Shown here in pieces: positions 37,964 through 48,423 of a stretch of DNA of 64,000 nt. The notes beneath the pieces were generated by a model. The model saw nothing but the letters and a program-made list of their open reading frames with translations. It did no database searches and was not told where the DNA came from. Position 1 is the stretch's first letter, and each line of letters opens with the position of its first letter. The stretch comes from Nocardia mangyaensis (GTDB lineage: Bacteria > Actinomycetota > Actinomycetes > Mycobacteriales > Mycobacteriaceae): the NCBI RefSeq assembly GCF_001886715.1, contig NZ_CP018082.1:6572001-6636000 (forward strand), in the 5' to 3' direction. The translations under genes and the position numbers were made by a program.

Positions 37964-40900
37964 ATGACAGGGGAAGCTGACATCCGCGGCGCGGACACTG
38001 TGCGTACACAGTGCTCGTATTGCGGTGTCGGTTGCGGCATCAGCGTCCAGTCCAAGACTGATAAGTCCGGCGCGCGGGTCATCGCCAAGGTCACCGGGGA
38101 CAAACTGCACCCGGCGAACGCTGGCCGACTGTGCACCAAGGGTGCGACCCACGCGGAGATGATGGCCGCGCCGGGCCGGATGGACACCGCCTTCCGCCGC
38201 CCCGAGCGCGGGCAGGTCCCGGTAACGCTGCCGGTCGACGAGGCCGTGCACGAGACCGCCACCCGGCTGCGCGCGATCCTCGACGAGCACGGCCCCGACG
38301 CCATCGCCCTCTACGTCTCCGGACAGATGTCACTGGAAGCCCAGTACCTGGCCACGAAACTCGCCAAGGGCTACCTGCGGACCAAACACATCGAAGCCAA
38401 TTCGCGGCTGTGCATGGCCAGCGCGGGCACCGGCTACAAGCAGTCACTCGGCGCGGACGGTCCGCCCGGCTCCTACGACGACTTCGAGCACGCCGACCTG
38501 TTCCTGGTCAGCGGTGCGAACATGGCCGACTGCCATCCGATCCTGTACCTGCGGATGGCCGACCGGCTCAAGGCGGGCTCCAAGCTGATCGTGGTGGATC
38601 CGCGCCGCACCGAGACCGCCGCCCGCGCCGACCTCTTCCTGCAGATCGCGCCGGGCACCGACCTGGCCCTGCTCAACGGTCTGCTGCACCTGCTCGTCGC
38701 CGACGGCGCGATCGACACCGCGTTCATCACCGAGCACACCGAGGGCTGGGACGCCATGCCCGAGTTCCTCGCCGACTATCCGCCCGCCCGTGTCGCCGAG
38801 CTGACCGGCCTGGCCGAAGCCGACATCCGCACCGCGGCGACCATGATCGCCGAGGCGGGCGAGTGGATGTCGCTGTGGACGATGGGCCTCAACCAGTCGA
38901 CGCACGGCACCTGGAACACCAACGCGTTGGTGAACCTGCACCTGGCGACCGGAGCGATCTGCCGACCGGGCAGTGGCCCGTTCTCGCTGACCGGACAGCC
39001 CAACGCGATGGGCGGGCGGGAGATGGGGTACATGGGCCCCGGTCTGCCCGGCCAGCGCAGCCTGCTCTCCCCCACCGACCGTGCCTTCGTCGAGACGGCG
39101 TGGGATCTGCCCGCCGATACCCTGCGCACCGAAGCCGGACCCGGCACCATCGACATGTTCCGTGGCCTGGCCGACGGCGAGATCAAGGCCGCCTGGATCA
39201 TCTGCACCAATCCGGTGGCCACCGTGGCCAATCGCAAGACGGTGATCGCCGGGCTGGAAGCGGCGGAGCTGGTCGTCGTGCAGGACACCTACGCCGAGAC
39301 CGCCACCAACGCCTACGCCGATCTGCTGCTGCCCGCCGCCCTGTGGGCGGAAACCGATGCGGTGATGGTGAACTCGGAGCGCAACGTCACCCTGCTGCAG
39401 CAGTCCGTCGATCCGGTCGGCGACGCCCGGCCCGACTGGCTGCTGATCGCGCAGGTCGCCACAGCCATGGGGTTCCCTGGTTTCGACTTCACCTCCAGTG
39501 CCGAGGTATTCGCCGAGATCCAGCAGTTCACCAATCCGGCGACCGGCTACGACCTCAGCGGGATGAGCTACGAGCTGCTGCGCGAGGGCCCGATGCAGTG
39601 GCCGTGCGGAGACAGCGAATCGCGACGCAATCCGATCCGCTATCGCAACGACGGTGTCCACCAGCCACTGCACGTCGACGAGCACGGCGTCACCCCGCGG
39701 CTGGCATTCGCGACGCCGAGCCGCCGCGCGGTGTTCTTCGCCCGCCCGCACCTGCCCGCCGCCGAACTGCCCGACGACGACTACCCCTTCCTGCTCAACA
39801 CCGGTCGTCTGCAACACCAGTGGCACACGATGACCAAGACCGGCAAGATCACCAAGCTGACCAAGCTCAACGGCGCGCCCTTCGTCGAGGTGCATCCCGA
39901 AGACGCCGAGCGCCTCGGTCTCGCGGCGGGCGACGAGCTCGAGATCGCCTCGCGCCGTGGTCGTGCCGTGCTGCCGGTGCAGATCAGCGACCGGGTCCGC
40001 CCGGGTGACTGCTTCGCCCCCTTCCATTGGAACGACGAACAGGGTGAATACCTGACGATCAACGCGGTCACCAACGACGCGGTCGATCCGGCTTCTCTGC
40101 AACCGGAGTTCAAGGCGTGCGCGGTGGCGCTGCGCCGGGTCGGGCCGGTCGCCAAACCCGAAGAGGCGCCGTCGCAGCCGATCACGCATCCGCTGGCCGC
40201 GATCCTCGGCCTCGACGCAGGCACCGCGCCGTCGCTCAGCGAGACCGAACTGGTCTATCTCAGCGGCTTTCTCGCCGCACTGCAGTCACTTCCGGTGACC
40301 GGCCAGCCGGTGCTGCCTCCCAGCGCGCCGCTGTCCATCCAGTCGCGATTGTGGGTCGATGGCTTGCTGGCGGGCATGTACTCCCGCGGTACCGGCGGCG
40401 CGGCCGAGACCGTCGGCACCGTGCCGACCGCGCCGCCGGTGACGGTGCTGTGGGCCTCCCAGACCGGGAATGCCGAGGAGCTGGCCACCACCGTCGCCAC
40501 GCGACTGTCGGAGGCGGGACTCATCCCGTCGGTGCTCGATATGGACTCCTGTGAGCTCACCTCGCTGTCGGGCGATGTTCTCGTCGTCACCAGTACCTTC
40601 GGCGACGGCGGGCCGCCGGACAACGGCGCCGACTTCTGGACCAGGCTCGCGGACAGCGCCGCTCGGCTCACCGGGGTGCGGTACGCGGTCTTCGCCCTGG
40701 GCGACTCCTCCTACGACGACTTCTGCGGCCACGGCCGCAAGCTCGACACCCTGCTCGCCGAGCGTGGCGCGCAGCGGCTGCTGCCGCGGGTGGACAGTGA
40801 ACCGGACTTCCTCGACACCGCCGAGCAGTGGCTCGACGAGGTGCTGGCCGTGCTCACCACCGGGCCCACCGACCCCGGGGGCGCACCGCACGACGTCACA

Positions 40901-42172
40901 CCTCCGCACGGCGGTTCACCCGTGTCCGCCAACAGTGCCGCGCCCCAGTCGAATCCGGTCCGCACGTCCCCCATCGGCCGCGGTGGCGGCGCCATCGTGC
41001 TCGATCGTGCCGCTGCGCCGGCTCCCGGCCGAGTCCAGCGCACCACCGCACCCTTCACCCGGCACGCGCCGGTCCGCGCCACTCTCGTCCGCAACGAGAC
41101 GCTCAGCGCCCCCGGCTCGACGAAAGAGGTGCGCCGCTTCGGTTTCGACCTGCGCGACCTCGAAGCCGACTACGACGTGGGCGACTCTCTGGGCGTACTG
41201 CCCGCCAACAGCCCCGAACTGGTCGAGGAATGGCTGACCTCGACCGGCCTGGACGGTCGCCGCGTGCTCGACGTCGATGACCGCGAGCTCACCCTCACCG
41301 ACGCCCTGCGCACCCACTACGACATCACCAAGGTGAGCCAGGACCTGCTCGGCTTCATCGCTGAACGCAACCCGAACCCGCAGCTGGCCAAGCTGCTGCG
41401 CCGCGACAACCGCAACGAACTCGCCAGCTACCTGTGGGACCGCCAGGCCGTGGACGTGCTGCGCGATTTCCCGGTGCGCACCGACCTCGTGGACTGGCTC
41501 GGCGTCTTGAAAAAGCTGCAGCCGCGCCAATATTCGATCTCCTCCAGCCCGCTGACAACCCCCGACGAGGTGCAGCTGACGGTCGGCGTCCTCCGCTACG
41601 GCGACCCGGTGGGCAACGCGGCCCGCCGCGGCGGGGTGTGCTCGACCTTCCTGGCCGACAGAGCAGGCGCCGCGGTGCCGATCTTCCTGCAGCGGGCACC
41701 GCATTTCCGCCCGCCCGCCGATCCGAACGCCCCGATGATCATGGTGGGCCCCGGCACCGGCATCGCTCCTTTCCGCGGCTTCCTGCACGAGCGCCAGGCA
41801 CTGGGTGCGACCGGCCGCAACTGGTTGTTCTTCGGTGATCAGTACTCCGAGCAGAACTTCTACTACCGCACCGAACTGGAGGACATGTTCCGCTCCGGCT
41901 TCCTCACTCGCCTGGACCTGGCCTTCTCCCGTGATCAGCGCGAACGGGTCTATGTGCAGCACCGGATGATCGAGCACGGCGCCGAACTGTGGTCGTGGCT
42001 GCGCGACGGCGCTCACTTCTACGTCTGCGGCGATGCTGCCCGGATGGCCAAGGACGTTGACGACACCCTGCTGCGGATCGCGCGGATCCACGGCAAACTG
42101 GACGAACCGGCCGCCCTGGCCTTCAAGAAGCAGTTGGTCGCCGAGAAGCGATACGTGCGCGACGTGTACTGA
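37964..42172 (+). CDS. single-chain assimilatory nitrate reductase fused to CysJ-type flavoprotein
   Basis: About 1,402 residues. Residues 10-70 bind a 4Fe-4S cluster (CSYCGVGC, then RLCTKG). The molybdopterin domain runs to about 750, with Cys150 in SRLCMASAG as the molybdenum ligand typical of nitrate reductases. The flavodoxin-like domain begins near 826 ([15 protein letters not shown]). The FAD domain has [10 protein letters not shown] near 1188, and the NADPH domain has [13 protein letters not shown] near 1262, ending in the CysJ-like KRYVRDVY. One polypeptide can thus carry electrons from NADPH to nitrate. No separate NasB, nitrite reductase or transporter is adjacent. The start is uncertain among 37946, 37952 and 37964. 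Confidence 0.93.
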   Translation: MTGEADIRGADTVRTQCSYCGVGCGISVQSKTDKSGARVIAKVTGDKLHPANAGRLCTKGATHAEMMAAPGRMDTAFRRPERGQVPVTLPVDEAVHETATRLRAILDEHGPDAIALYVSGQMSLEAQYLATKLAKGYLRTKHIEANSRLCMASAGTGYKQSLGADGPPGSYDDFEHADLFLVSGANMADCHPILYLRMADRLKAGSKLIVVDPRRTETAARADLFLQIAPGTDLALLNGLLHLLVADGAIDTAFITEHTEGWDAMPEFLADYPPARVAELTGLAEADIRTAATMIAEAGEWMSLWTMGLNQSTHGTWNTNALVNLHLATGAICRPGSGPFSLTGQPNAMGGREMGYMGPGLPGQRSLLSPTDRAFVETAWDLPADTLRTEAGPGTIDMFRGLADGEIKAAWIICTNPVATVANRKTVIAGLEAAELVVVQDTYAETATNAYADLLLPAALWAETDAVMVNSERNVTLLQQSVDPVGDARPDWLLIAQVATAMGFPGFDFTSSAEVFAEIQQFTNPATGYDLSGMSYELLREGPMQWPCGDSESRRNPIRYRNDGVHQPLHVDEHGVTPRLAFATPSRRAVFFARPHLPAAELPDDDYPFLLNTGRLQHQWHTMTKTGKITKLTKLNGAPFVEVHPEDAERLGLAAGDELEIASRRGRAVLPVQISDRVRPGDCFAPFHWNDEQGEYLTINAVTNDAVDPASLQPEFKACAVALRRVGPVAKPEEAPSQPITHPLAAILGLDAGTAPSLSETELVYLSGFLAALQSLPVTGQPVLPPSAPLSIQSRLWVDGLLAGMYSRGTGGAAETVGTVPTAPPVTVLWASQTGNAEELATTVATRLSEAGLIPSVLDMDSCELTSLSGDVLVVTSTFGDGGPPDNGADFWTRLADSAARLTGVRYAVFALGDSSYDDFCGHGRKLDTLLAERGAQRLLPRVDSEPDFLDTAEQWLDEVLAVLTTGPTDPGGAPHDVTPPHGGSPVSANSAAPQSNPVRTSPIGRGGGAIVLDRAAAPAPGRVQRTTAPFTRHAPVRATLVRNETLSAPGSTKEVRRFGFDLRDLEADYDVGDSLGVLPANSPELVEEWLTSTGLDGRRVLDVDDRELTLTDALRTHYDITKVSQDLLGFIAERNPNPQLAKLLRRDNRNELASYLWDRQAVDVLRDFPVRTDLVDWLGVLKKLQPRQYSISSSPLTTPDEVQLTVGVLRYGDPVGNAARRGGVCSTFLADRAGAAVPIFLQRAPHFRPPADPNAPMIMVGPGTGIAPFRGFLHERQALGATGRNWLFFGDQYSEQNFYYRTELEDMFRSGFLTRLDLAFSRDQRERVYVQHRMIEHGAELWSWLRDGAHFYVCGDAARMAKDVDDTLLRIARIHGKLDEPAALAFKKQLVAEKRYVRDVY

Positions 42173-42173
42173 C

Positions 42174-43217
42174 TCAGGCCGCCCGGACGGCTGGCGGGTT
42201 GAGGCGGGTGAAGTCCGGGAGCCGGTGGTACGGGTAGTACGGGTACGGGGGTGTGGTGGCGCTCGCTGCGTCGAGCGCGGCCAGGTGCGCCGGGTCGAGT
42301 TGCCAGCCAACGGCGCCGAGGTTCTGGCGTAGCTGTTGCTCGTTGCGGGCGCCGAGGAGGACGGTGGCGACGGTGGGGCGGGTGAGTAGCCAGTTCAGGG
42401 CGATCTGCGGGACGCTGCGGCCGGTGTCGGCGGCGATGCGATCGAGTACTTCGACCACGGTGTACAGGTGTTCGTCGTCGACGGGTGGGCCGGCCTGCGC
42501 TGTCTCGTGCAGCCTGCTCCCGGCGGGAAGGGGCTGCCCACGACGGATTTTCCCGGTGAGTCTGCCCCAGCCGAGCGGGCTCCAGACGATCGCGCCGACG
42601 CCCTGGTCGGCGCCGAGGGGCATCAGCTCCCATTCGTAGTCGCGGCCGACGAGCGAGTAGTAGACCTGATGGGCCACCGGCCTTTCCAGGCCGAGGGCCT
42701 CGGCGGTGGACAGGGTTTTCATCAGCTCCCAGCCCGCGAAATTGGAGACACCGAGGTAGCGGATCTTGCCCGCGCGCACCAGATCGCCCAGGGCCGTCAG
42801 GGTTTCCGCCAGGGGGGTGCCCGCGTCGAAGGCGTGCAGCTGGAACAGATCGAGGTAGTCGGTGCCGAGTCGGCGCAGCGACGCATCGACGGCGCGGATC
42901 AACCTGGCCCGGCCGGAACCGGCCTCGTGCGCGCCCGGCCCTGTCGGCAGCGCGGACTTGGTGGACAGGATCACCTGGTCGCGCCTGCCCTTGATCGCCG
43001 CGCCCAGCACTTCCTCCGAGGCACCATCGGAGTAGACATCAGCCGTGTCGAACAGGGAGACGCCGGCTTCCAGGCTGATGTCGACCAGCCGCCGCGCCTG
43101 CGCGGCATCGGTATCGCCCCATGCGCTGAACAAGGCGCCGCGGCCCCCGAAGGTGCCCGCACCGAAACCGAGCGCGGGAACGAGCAGACCGGATGCGCCG
43201 AGCCGCCGATACTCCAT
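42174..43217 (-). CDS. aldo/keto reductase
   Basis: 347 residues, AKR fold. Catalytic Asp and Tyr in LFDTADVYSDG, Lys in LSTKSA, His in FQLHAFDAG. Later barrel segments are YLGVSNFAGWEL, QVYYSLVGRDYEWELM and VLLGARNEQQLRQN. It resembles the YakC/Tas-like group, distinct from the copy at 1715. ATG at 43217 after TTAGGAG. It is divergent from a TetR regulator across 82 bp, the usual arrangement for a regulated target. Its 3' end abuts the nitrate reductase gene tail to tail, 1 bp apart. Confidence 0.9.
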   Translation of the reverse strand: MEYRRLGASGLLVPALGFGAGTFGGRGALFSAWGDTDAAQARRLVDISLEAGVSLFDTADVYSDGASEEVLGAAIKGRRDQVILSTKSALPTGPGAHEAGSGRARLIRAVDASLRRLGTDYLDLFQLHAFDAGTPLAETLTALGDLVRAGKIRYLGVSNFAGWELMKTLSTAEALGLERPVAHQVYYSLVGRDYEWELMPLGADQGVGAIVWSPLGWGRLTGKIRRGQPLPAGSRLHETAQAGPPVDDEHLYTVVEVLDRIAADTGRSVPQIALNWLLTRPTVATVLLGARNEQQLRQNLGAVGWQLDPAHLAALDAASATTPPYPYYPYHRLPDFTRLNPPAVRAA

Positions 43218-43238
43218 GAGAACTCCTAAGGGGTCTAT

Positions 43239-43300
43239 AGTTCCGTTAACATGATCGACAGTACACGCGATTCGCCTTAAATGAAACAGGAGTTCCGTTA
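43239..43300. promoter_or_regulatory. possible TetR operator: repeated AGTTCCGTTA boxes
   Basis: The 10-bp box AGTTCCGTTA occurs at 43239-43248 and again at 43291-43300 in the short divergent spacer. The first overlaps a TATAGA -10-like hexamer for the reductase, the second the TetR gene's ribosome site. Positions suit repression of both genes, but the boxes are direct, not palindromic, so the call is tentative. Confidence 0.4.
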
Positions 43301-43911
43301 TGGAGCACGACATTGCCTGGCCCGGCTCTGTTCGCCCAGGTGGGCGCACCGCACGGGTGCGCGAAGCAGTCCTCGAGGTGGCCGGTGACGTCCTCGCCGA
43401 TCGAGGTTTCGCGCAGTTGGACCTGGCCGAGGTGGCCGCGGGCGCCGGCGTCGGCAAGACCACCGTCTACCGCCGCTGGCGGACCCCGGCCGGCCTGGTC
43501 GCCGACCTGCTCGTCGACATGGCCGAACAGTCGCTCCCCCGCGCCGACACCGGCACACTGCTCGACGACCTCACCGCCAACGCCCGACTGGTCGCGAAGA
43601 CCCTCGCCGACCCTCGACAGGGCAACCTGTTCCGCGCGGTCATCGCCGCGGCCGCCGGCGACGAGCTGACCGCCACCGCGCTACACACCTTCTACGACAC
43701 CCGCCTCGCCGAGTGGGCCCCGTGCGTCGAGGACGCCGTCGTCCGCGGCGAGGCACCCGTCGGCACCGATCCGCGCGCGGTCCTGTCCGCCGTCTCGGCC
43801 CCGCTCTACTACCGCCTACTGGCCAGCGGCGACCCGATCGACCAGGACGCGGCCGATCGATCGGCCAGGGCAGCCGCTCTCGCCACAGTCGCCGGGACAT
43901 TCGTCAGCTGA
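43300..43911 (+). CDS. TetR/AcrR family transcriptional regulator
   Basis: 203 residues. The N-terminal HTH is VLADRGFAQLDLAEVAAGAGVGKTTVYRRW, the standard TetR helix-turn-helix, followed by a ligand-binding helical domain (residues 70-200) of the TetR_C type with GNLFRAVIAAAAGDELT. The ATG at 43300 has AGGAG 7 bp upstream. It probably represses the divergent aldo/keto reductase. The effector is unknown. Confidence 0.92.
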   Translation: MEHDIAWPGSVRPGGRTARVREAVLEVAGDVLADRGFAQLDLAEVAAGAGVGKTTVYRRWRTPAGLVADLLVDMAEQSLPRADTGTLLDDLTANARLVAKTLADPRQGNLFRAVIAAAAGDELTATALHTFYDTRLAEWAPCVEDAVVRGEAPVGTDPRAVLSAVSAPLYYRLLASGDPIDQDAADRSARAAALATVAGTFVS

Positions 43912-44148
43912 ACCGCCACCACGGCCGGAGGTCGACCGCCTGGCCGCCGGGGCAGGAGCCGTGGCTCGTTCGACCAACGCCGCCGCGGGCGCCCGGGATC
44001 GCGCATGGTCTGGCCAGGCAAGCACACCCAGCAGGCCATCACCGGACCGTCGAGCGCGCCGGACAATCGACCGATGGGCCGTGATGACCGACCGCCACCG
44101 AGATCGCGGGCGTTGACACAGTCGAGCGGAGCCAGGCGATTCTCCCGA

Positions 44149-44751
44149 TCAGACCCGCCGGTCGGCCGCGGCGACCGAGCGCCAGCCGGGGTCGCGACCG
44201 GTGAGGCCGAGGAGGCGGTCGAGCGCGGGCGCGTCGGCCGCGACGGACACGACGGGACCGAACAGGCCAGGGGTGCCCGCTGGATCGGTCTCGCCCAGGA
44301 AGTCGGACAGAATCGCTAGATCATCAAGGGTGACGGACAGATTCTGCCCGGTCGCGACGGCGAGATCCCACCCGTGGATGACGAGTTCGTCGAGCGCCAC
44401 GGTGGCCATGACCACGGCGGGCATGGTGACCCCACCGGCCTCCGTCTCGCCCTCCCATGCCTCGGGGGCACACCACGCGGCGGCCAGCGCGTCGAGCTGG
44501 ACCGGGATACGGGTCTGCCAATCGTCGGGCAGCGGGCTGTCGGCGCCGCTGGGCGGCGGTGCGGAGTGGCCGATCGCCTCTTTGGTCGCCGCTTGGCGGA
44601 ATGCCTCGCTCAGACCGACGACGTGCGCGAGCAGGTCACGGACGGTGAGGCCGGCGCACGGCGTCGGGTCGGTGAACTGGTCCTCGGTGATGCCGTCGAT
44701 GACGGCGGCGAGAGACCGGGCGGCGGGGGCGAAATCGAATTGCGTTTCCAT
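44149..44751 (-). CDS. DinB-like/mycothiol-dependent maleylpyruvate isomerase-fold protein (TIGR03086 type)
   Basis: 200 residues. The N-terminal helix bundle contains AARSLAAVIDGITEDQFTDPTPCAGLTVRDLLAHVVG, the PTPC-WTVRDLLAHV-like motif of this family with the metal-ligand His. VALDELVIHGWDLAVATGQ holds the other two histidine-region ligands. Members bind metal and some use mycothiol, but a specific reaction is not evident. ATG at 44751 with GGAG upstream. The 237-bp spacer after the TetR gene shows no gene. Confidence 0.87.
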   Translation of the reverse strand: METQFDFAPAARSLAAVIDGITEDQFTDPTPCAGLTVRDLLAHVVGLSEAFRQAATKEAIGHSAPPPSGADSPLPDDWQTRIPVQLDALAAAWCAPEAWEGETEAGGVTMPAVVMATVALDELVIHGWDLAVATGQNLSVTLDDLAILSDFLGETDPAGTPGLFGPVVSVAADAPALDRLLGLTGRDPGWRSVAAADRRV

Positions 44752-44913
44752 GAGCGCTCCTTCGGCGACGAACTGCGGCACCAGTACAGACGATGTTCGG
44801 CGCGCGAACTCATCGGCGCGGGTTGCCGCGCGGACCGGATCGGCGCACCCTGGACGTGCAAGGCCCGATCAGTGGCACCACGTCCGAGGCGACGACGACG
44901 AACAGGAGCACCG

Positions 44914-45144
44914 ATGATCGACAACGAATCCACACCATTGGACGAGGTTCCCGAGGCCGATCGCGTCGAACAGCAGCGATCGGCCTTCCGCGACGACGAC
45001 CCCGATGATCCGGACTTCTTCGCCGCCGACGACGAGATGGCGGCCAGCGTCGCCCGCGAGGCCGACCACGCCGATCCGGCGGATGTGATCGAGCAGACCA
45101 TCGCGGTCCCGTTCGATGAGGAATTCGTCGCCGAGGAGCCCTAG
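44914..45144 (+). CDS. small acidic hypothetical protein
   Basis: 76 residues, very acidic (about one third Asp and Glu), beginning [17 protein letters not shown] and ending EFVAEEP. A ribosome site AGGAG lies 6 bp before the ATG and codon use is typical, so it is likely real. No membrane segment or cysteine. Its stop overlaps the menD stop on the other strand. I do not recognise the family. Confidence 0.72.
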   Translation: MIDNESTPLDEVPEADRVEQQRSAFRDDDPDDPDFFAADDEMAASVAREADHADPADVIEQTIAVPFDEEFVAEEP

Positions 45145-46772
45145 CCGGTGATCTTCGCCCGCACGGTGGTGTGCAGTTCGCGCAGGCTCGACCGCTCGGT
45201 CGCGACCTCGAGGACCCGCAGCCCGTGCGCGTCCGAGGCCAGTTCCACGGCCAGTTCGGCGGGATCGACCTGGCGGTGCGGGATCCGGTAGGCGGCGCAC
45301 AGCGCGGCCAGGTCCATCCCGTGCGGGGTGCCGAAAACCCGCTCGAACACCCCCGCGTACTGCGGATCGCCCTGCTCGAGCAGTTCGAAGATGCCGCCGC
45401 CGTCATCGTTGGCGACGACGATCGTGAGGTTGTCGGGGCGCGGTTCGCCGCGACCGATCAGCAGGCCGGAGGCGTCGTGCAGGAAGGTCAGGTCGCCCAT
45501 CAGGGCCACCGTGCGACCGGAATGGGCCAGCGCGGCGCCGACCGCACCGGAGACGGTGCCGTCGATCCCGGCGACACCGCGATTGGACAGCACTCTGACA
45601 CCGGGGCGCGGACTGGAGACGAGTGCCGCGTCGCGCACGGGATTCGAGGCGCCGAGCAGCAGTTGGTCGCCCGCGCGCAGCGCGCCCATGACGACGGCGG
45701 CGACGTGCAGACCGGTGGCCTTGGGGTGCGCCGCCAGCTCGGCGCGCACCACCGCCTCGGCCCGGTCGTTCAGTTCCGCGCACCGGGTGAGCCACTCGGG
45801 ACGCGGCGCGCCGGTGGTGACCGCGCGGGTACCGGTGCCCACGACGTTGCCGGAAACATCGGGCCAGCGCGGGCCGGTGGTGAGGGCGAACACGGTGACG
45901 TTCGGATCGGCCAGCACCCGCGAGACCTGGCGATGCAGGGTCGGCCGGCCGGTGATGATCGCCTGGGCGGGCTTCAGCAGCGACAGCGCCAGCGGATGCA
46001 GCGCGGGACCGTGCATGGGGGCGGTGGGCTCGGCCACGGTCGGCAACTCGGCCAGTTCGGGACGCAGACCGGCGCCGTGGCCGGAGATGACGACGGTGTC
46101 GGGGGTGAGATCGATGTCTAGGGGCACGTCGAGGGTGGCGTATTGGGTCGCCGTCCACGGCCGTTCCCCGTCGCGGCCCCTGGGCAATGGGTCCTCGGAC
46201 AGCTCGGGGACCAGCGGTTCGCGCAGCGGAATATCGAACTGCACCGGCCCCGCGTTGCCGGAACGGGTACCGCGCGCGGCGGCGAGCACCCGGCAGACCG
46301 CCGAGCGCCACACACTGTTCTGGCGCGGGTACACCGACTCTCCCGCCTCGGCCTCTGCCAGACCGAGACTGATGGTGGCGCGGACCTGGCTGCCGAACAG
46401 ACCGAGCTGTTCCACTGTCTGGTTGGCGCCGGTGCCGAGCATCTCGTAGGGGCGGTTCGCGCTCACGACGATCAGTGGCACCCGCGCGTAGTTGGCCTCC
46501 AGCACCGCGGGACCGAGATTGGCCACGGCGGTACCCGAGGTCATCACGACCGGGACCGGCCGCCCCGAGGACACCGCGAGCCCGACCGCGAGGAATCCGG
46601 CGGTGCGCTCGTCGACACGCATGTGCAGCCGCAACTGCCCGGCCACGTCCGCGGCCTGCAGGGCGAAGGCCAGCGGGGCGTTGCGCGATCCGGGACACAG
46701 CACGACCTCGCGCACACCCCCGCGCACGAGTTCATCGACAACCACGCGCGCCTGTGCTGTTGACGGATTCAC
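45141..46772 (-). CDS. menD: SEPHCHC synthase (menaquinone biosynthesis)
   Basis: 543 residues, thiamine-diphosphate enzyme that joins isochorismate and 2-oxoglutarate. The opening [19 protein letters not shown] and [16 protein letters not shown] match Men[18 protein letters not shown] supplies the catalytic Glu for ThDP. The C-terminal ThDP-magnesium motif lies in [15 protein letters not shown] and [17 protein letters not shown] start at 46772, as in mycobacterial MenD; the frame is open farther upstream but has no start or similarity there. It joins menG, menB, menE and menA in this region. Confidence 0.97.
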   Translation of the reverse strand: MNPSTAQARVVVDELVRGGVREVVLCPGSRNAPLAFALQAADVAGQLRLHMRVDERTAGFLAVGLAVSSGRPVPVVMTSGTAVANLGPAVLEANYARVPLIVVSANRPYEMLGTGANQTVEQLGLFGSQVRATISLGLAEAEAGESVYPRQNSVWRSAVCRVLAAARGTRSGNAGPVQFDIPLREPLVPELSEDPLPRGRDGERPWTATQYATLDVPLDIDLTPDTVVISGHGAGLRPELAELPTVAEPTAPMHGPALHPLALSLLKPAQAIITGRPTLHRQVSRVLADPNVTVFALTTGPRWPDVSGNVVGTGTRAVTTGAPRPEWLTRCAELNDRAEAVVRAELAAHPKATGLHVAAVVMGALRAGDQLLLGASNPVRDAALVSSPRPGVRVLSNRGVAGIDGTVSGAVGAALAHSGRTVALMGDLTFLHDASGLLIGRGEPRPDNLTIVVANDDGGGIFELLEQGDPQYAGVFERVFGTPHGMDLAALCAAYRIPHRQVDPAELAVELASDAHGLRVLEVATERSSLRELHTTVRAKITG

Positions 46773-46968
46773 GATTACCAGCCTGACAGACCTGCCACCG
46801 AAGCGCTGCCGCTGCCCCCTGTTAACCGGAACACGCACTCGGCGCCGATTACAGCGATGCGACGGCAATCCAGTGCGCCGCAAGCGAAGTCGCAACGACA
46901 CCCAGCATGACCAGTCAGCAATCTTGTCGCTATCGATGCGGCAAATCAAGAACGAAAGAACACACAAA

Positions 46969-47004
46969 AAAGCGGTGGCGAACCATTGGGCCCGCCACCG
47001 CTTT
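46969..47004 (-). terminator. rho-independent terminator of the secreted repeat protein gene
   Basis: 12-bp perfect stem AAAGCGGTGGCG/CGCCACCGCTTT with a 12-base loop, followed on the transcribed strand by TTTTTTGTGTG. One of the clearest terminators in the window, 20 bp after the stop at 47024. The remaining 250 bp up to menD shows no gene. Confidence 0.92.
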
Positions 47005-47023
47005 ATCGCGCAGTTCCGCTGAA

Positions 47024-47404
47024 TTACTCGGCGGGAGCGTTCAGATCGTTGACACCGAGAATGATGTCGATGATGTTCACACCGGTCGAGGTGAGGTTGT
47101 TCAGGGCCGAGCTGCCGGTGTCGAGGATGCCGACACCATCGGCCAGCGCGGCGGAGCCGGTGCCGAGCCCGGCGAGGGCGGCCGAACCGGTGCCCAGCGC
47201 GGTGGCGAGGACGGGGGCACCCGCAGCGGCCGAACCGGTGCCACCTGCGGCGGCAGCCGAACCCGAGCCACCGGCAGCGGCGGAACCCGCGGCACCGAGA
47301 GCAGCCGAACCGCTGGCCGAACCGGTGACGGCGTTGGCCATGGCGGCCGGACCGGCCAGAGCGAACGCGACAGCACCGGCGACGACGAGAGACTTGCGCA
47401 TCAT
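47024..47404 (-). CDS. secreted Gly/Ala/Ser-repeat protein
   Basis: 126 residues. Signal peptide [20 protein letters not shown] ending near AMANA. The mature part is a low-complexity run of TGSAALA and GSAAAG-like units (about residues 30-95), then a non-repetitive tail [20 protein letters not shown]. The start at 47404 follows AAAGGA. Composition recalls small secreted, surface or antigen-like proteins of Nocardia and mycobacteria, but I recognise no named family. Alone, with its own terminator. Confidence 0.8.
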   Translation of the reverse strand: MMRKSLVVAGAVAFALAGPAAMANAVTGSASGSAALGAAGSAAAGGSGSAAAAGGTGSAAAGAPVLATALGTGSAALAGLGTGSAALADGVGILDTGSSALNNLTSTGVNIIDIILGVNDLNAPAE

Positions 47405-47732
47405 GAGAATTCCTTTCGGCCCGCCGGGGCAGGCTGACTTTCTTGCGGACAACCGAAAGCTAATCGATTCCAGATCGAATTATCCAATCCGTTATACGTG
47501 GCGATAATCACCGTGAATTCTGCGCAAACCAGATGTTTTCAGAATGTTAAATCATCGCGAAACTCGCATGTGACGCTCGCGCGCAAAAAGGCCGCTATCG
47601 GCGGGGAACGCGGTGGCAAACCCTCAGCAGCGCACCGGCGGAAGGGCCACACGAAGGTTACGAATGTTAATCGCCGATCCGTGACCCACGGCACAGCGGA
47701 GATCTCGGACCGGCCTCAGCGGCTCGGAAACA

Positions 47733-47771
47733 CTCCAGGCCGCACACCGTCGGGCGGTGTGCGGCCTGGAG
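47733..47771 (-). terminator. long hairpin downstream of DUF6918 gene
   Basis: Perfect 16-bp inverted repeat CTCCAGGCCGCACACC with its complement around a 7-base loop, 64 bp past the stop. No T-tract. The rest of 47405-47835 is upstream DNA of the secreted protein with AT-rich stretches (for example TATAAC and GATAAT on the minus strand), and I see no gene there. Confidence 0.7.
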
Positions 47772-47835
47772 AACTACCAGCCGCGGCCGACGGCGAGCCG
47801 AAGGAGCTCGGACTCGCCGTCGAACGCGAAAACGA

Positions 47836-48282
47836 TCAGCCTGCGTGCTTCTGCACCAGGTCGGCCACGCGCGGCAGGGCCTCGATGACGTGCTTCTTGG
47901 CCGAACCACGCATCGACGAATACACCTTCTTGAGCGCGGGGCGAGTGGACGCCTCGGCACGGGCATCGGTGACGGCCAGCAGAGCCTCGGCCGCCTCGTC
48001 GGACTTCGCCGTCAGCAGATCGGCGAAGGTGCCGGTGCCCGACGCGGTGAATTCGGCCCAGTACGGCTGGAGCTGGTCGAGCAGCTTCGGCGCCAGCGAT
48101 GCGAGGGCATCGGGAACGATGGTCGGGCTGATCTTCTTGACCGCCGCGTATCCACCCTTCACGGCCAGGCCGGACGCACCACCTTTGTCCGAGACCTCGG
48201 CGTCGAGAACCTCGACGGCGTCAGCAAGGAAAGCAGGACGCTTGGTGTCGTCGAGCAGGGATTCAGACAGTGCTGCAACCAC
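47836..48282 (-). CDS. DUF6918-like small helical protein
   Basis: 148 residues, mostly helical. LSESLLDDTKRPAFLADAVEVLDAEVSDKGGASG, then VKGGYAAVKKISPTIV and APKLLDQLQPYWAEF, match a small actinobacterial family I recall as DUF6918. No function is known to me. GTG at 48282 with AGGA 10 bp upstream. It is divergent from menB across 140 bp. Confidence 0.72.
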   Translation of the reverse strand: MVAALSESLLDDTKRPAFLADAVEVLDAEVSDKGGASGLAVKGGYAAVKKISPTIVPDALASLAPKLLDQLQPYWAEFTASGTGTFADLLTAKSDEAAEALLAVTDARAEASTRPALKKVYSSMRGSAKKHVIEALPRVADLVQKHAG

Positions 48283-48423
48283 TTTCAGGTTCCTCCGGAT
48301 CGGTTCGATGAACGAGCAGGCGCAACTATACGCATCGGGTCTCGAGAACACGCGGCGACCGCTCCACCTGCGGTGTTACGACCTCGTACCGGAGCGCCCG
48401 ACGGTAGGGCAATAATCGTGGTC

